In this document: positions 6,432-6,573 of the stretch, in pieces
Numbering within the stretch: the first letter of the stretch is position 1
Layout of the letters: every line of letters starts with the position of its first letter
Assembly: GCA_023819365.1 (NCBI GenBank)
Contig: JAMWBP010000037.1
Location: forward strand, 1-6,573
Origin: Candidatus Omnitrophota bacterium
GTDB taxonomy: Bacteria; Ratteibacteria; UBA8468; B48-G9; JAFGKM01
Direction: 5' to 3'
DNA length: 6,573 nt
Program-made: the position numbers and the translations under genes
The notes under the pieces: model-generated
Told to the model about the DNA's origin: nothing
Database searches by the model: none
Seen by the model: the letters and a program-made list of their open reading frames with translations, nothing else

Positions 6432-6573
6432 ATGCCCAAAAAAAGTTGGAAAAGATTATTATATACTAAAAATTTTAGAATCATAACTGGAGGGTTATGG
6501 CGGGACAATCCGATCTTCTGTATGATCTTAGGGATATGCTCATCTCTGGCAATTACAAACAAGGTAGAGAATG
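6432..6573 (+). CDS. nqrD: Na+-translocating NADH:quinone reductase subunit D, N-terminal part (cut by window edge)
   Basis: Only the first 47 codons are present; the gene runs off the right edge. The N-terminus is MPKKSWKRLLYTKNF, followed by GLWRDNPIFCMILGICSSLA and ITNKVEN. The DNP and LGICSxLAIT pattern is the start of the NqrD/RnfE membrane family. The Ser in LGICS favours NqrD, because RnfE proteins usually have LGLCPALAVT. NqrD is an integral membrane subunit that, with NqrE, holds an intramembrane iron-sulfur cluster ligated by cysteines; Cys36 in LGICS is the expected ligand contributed by this half. Two bases separate the nqrC stop from the ATG, so it belongs to the same transcript. 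In either an Nqr or an Rnf operon the next gene should be nqrE/rnfA; nqrF or rnfB after that would decide the type. Confidence 0.9.
   Translation, partial: MPKKSWKRLLYTKNFRIITGGLWRDNPIFCMILGICSSLAITNKVEN

Overview
The window starts inside a CRISPR array (1-371) and then carries seven tightly packed genes, all on the + strand: acs (acetyl-CoA synthetase), tatA and tatC (twin-arginine translocase), and nqrA, nqrB, nqrC and the start of nqrD (sodium-translocating NADH:quinone oxidoreductase). Spacing runs from 16 bases between acs and tatA to coding overlaps of 32 bases (tatC/nqrA) and 4 bases (nqrA/nqrB and nqrB/nqrC). There is no terminator or internal promoter that I can see, so the genes look like one transcription unit. 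It runs off the right edge, where nqrE and nqrF would be expected.

The organism is a bacterium. Genes are AT-rich with A/T-ending codons, Shine-Dalgarno sites are present before tatA and nqrD, and an Nqr complex suggests a cell with a membrane quinone pool and a sodium gradient. The dense packing and divergent Nqr sequences would fit an uncultured, possibly anaerobic lineage, but I cannot place it in a phylum from this window. The array has GC-rich repeats (23 of 36 bases G or C) and meets the AT-rich acs coding sequence without any leader or intergenic region, so the left end may be a genomic rearrangement or an assembly join.

Functionally, Acs activates acetate to acetyl-CoA in the cytoplasm. 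TatA and TatC form a minimal export system for folded, often cofactor-containing proteins. Nqr couples NADH oxidation to quinone reduction and sodium export. NqrB and NqrC both keep the threonine that carries covalent FMN. The pairing of these modules is a proximity observation; a shared physiological role is inference.

The most interesting points are: (1) the NqrA-like subunit keeps two complete four-cysteine [4Fe-4S] motifs and a partly preserved glycine-rich motif of RnfC, both of which are lost in classical NqrA, while NqrB and NqrC are short like their Rnf counterparts, so this may be an Nqr that is transitional to Rnf; (2) the last CRISPR repeat is cut and runs directly into the acs reading frame; (3) TatC has Phe where the signal-peptide-binding Glu is normally found.
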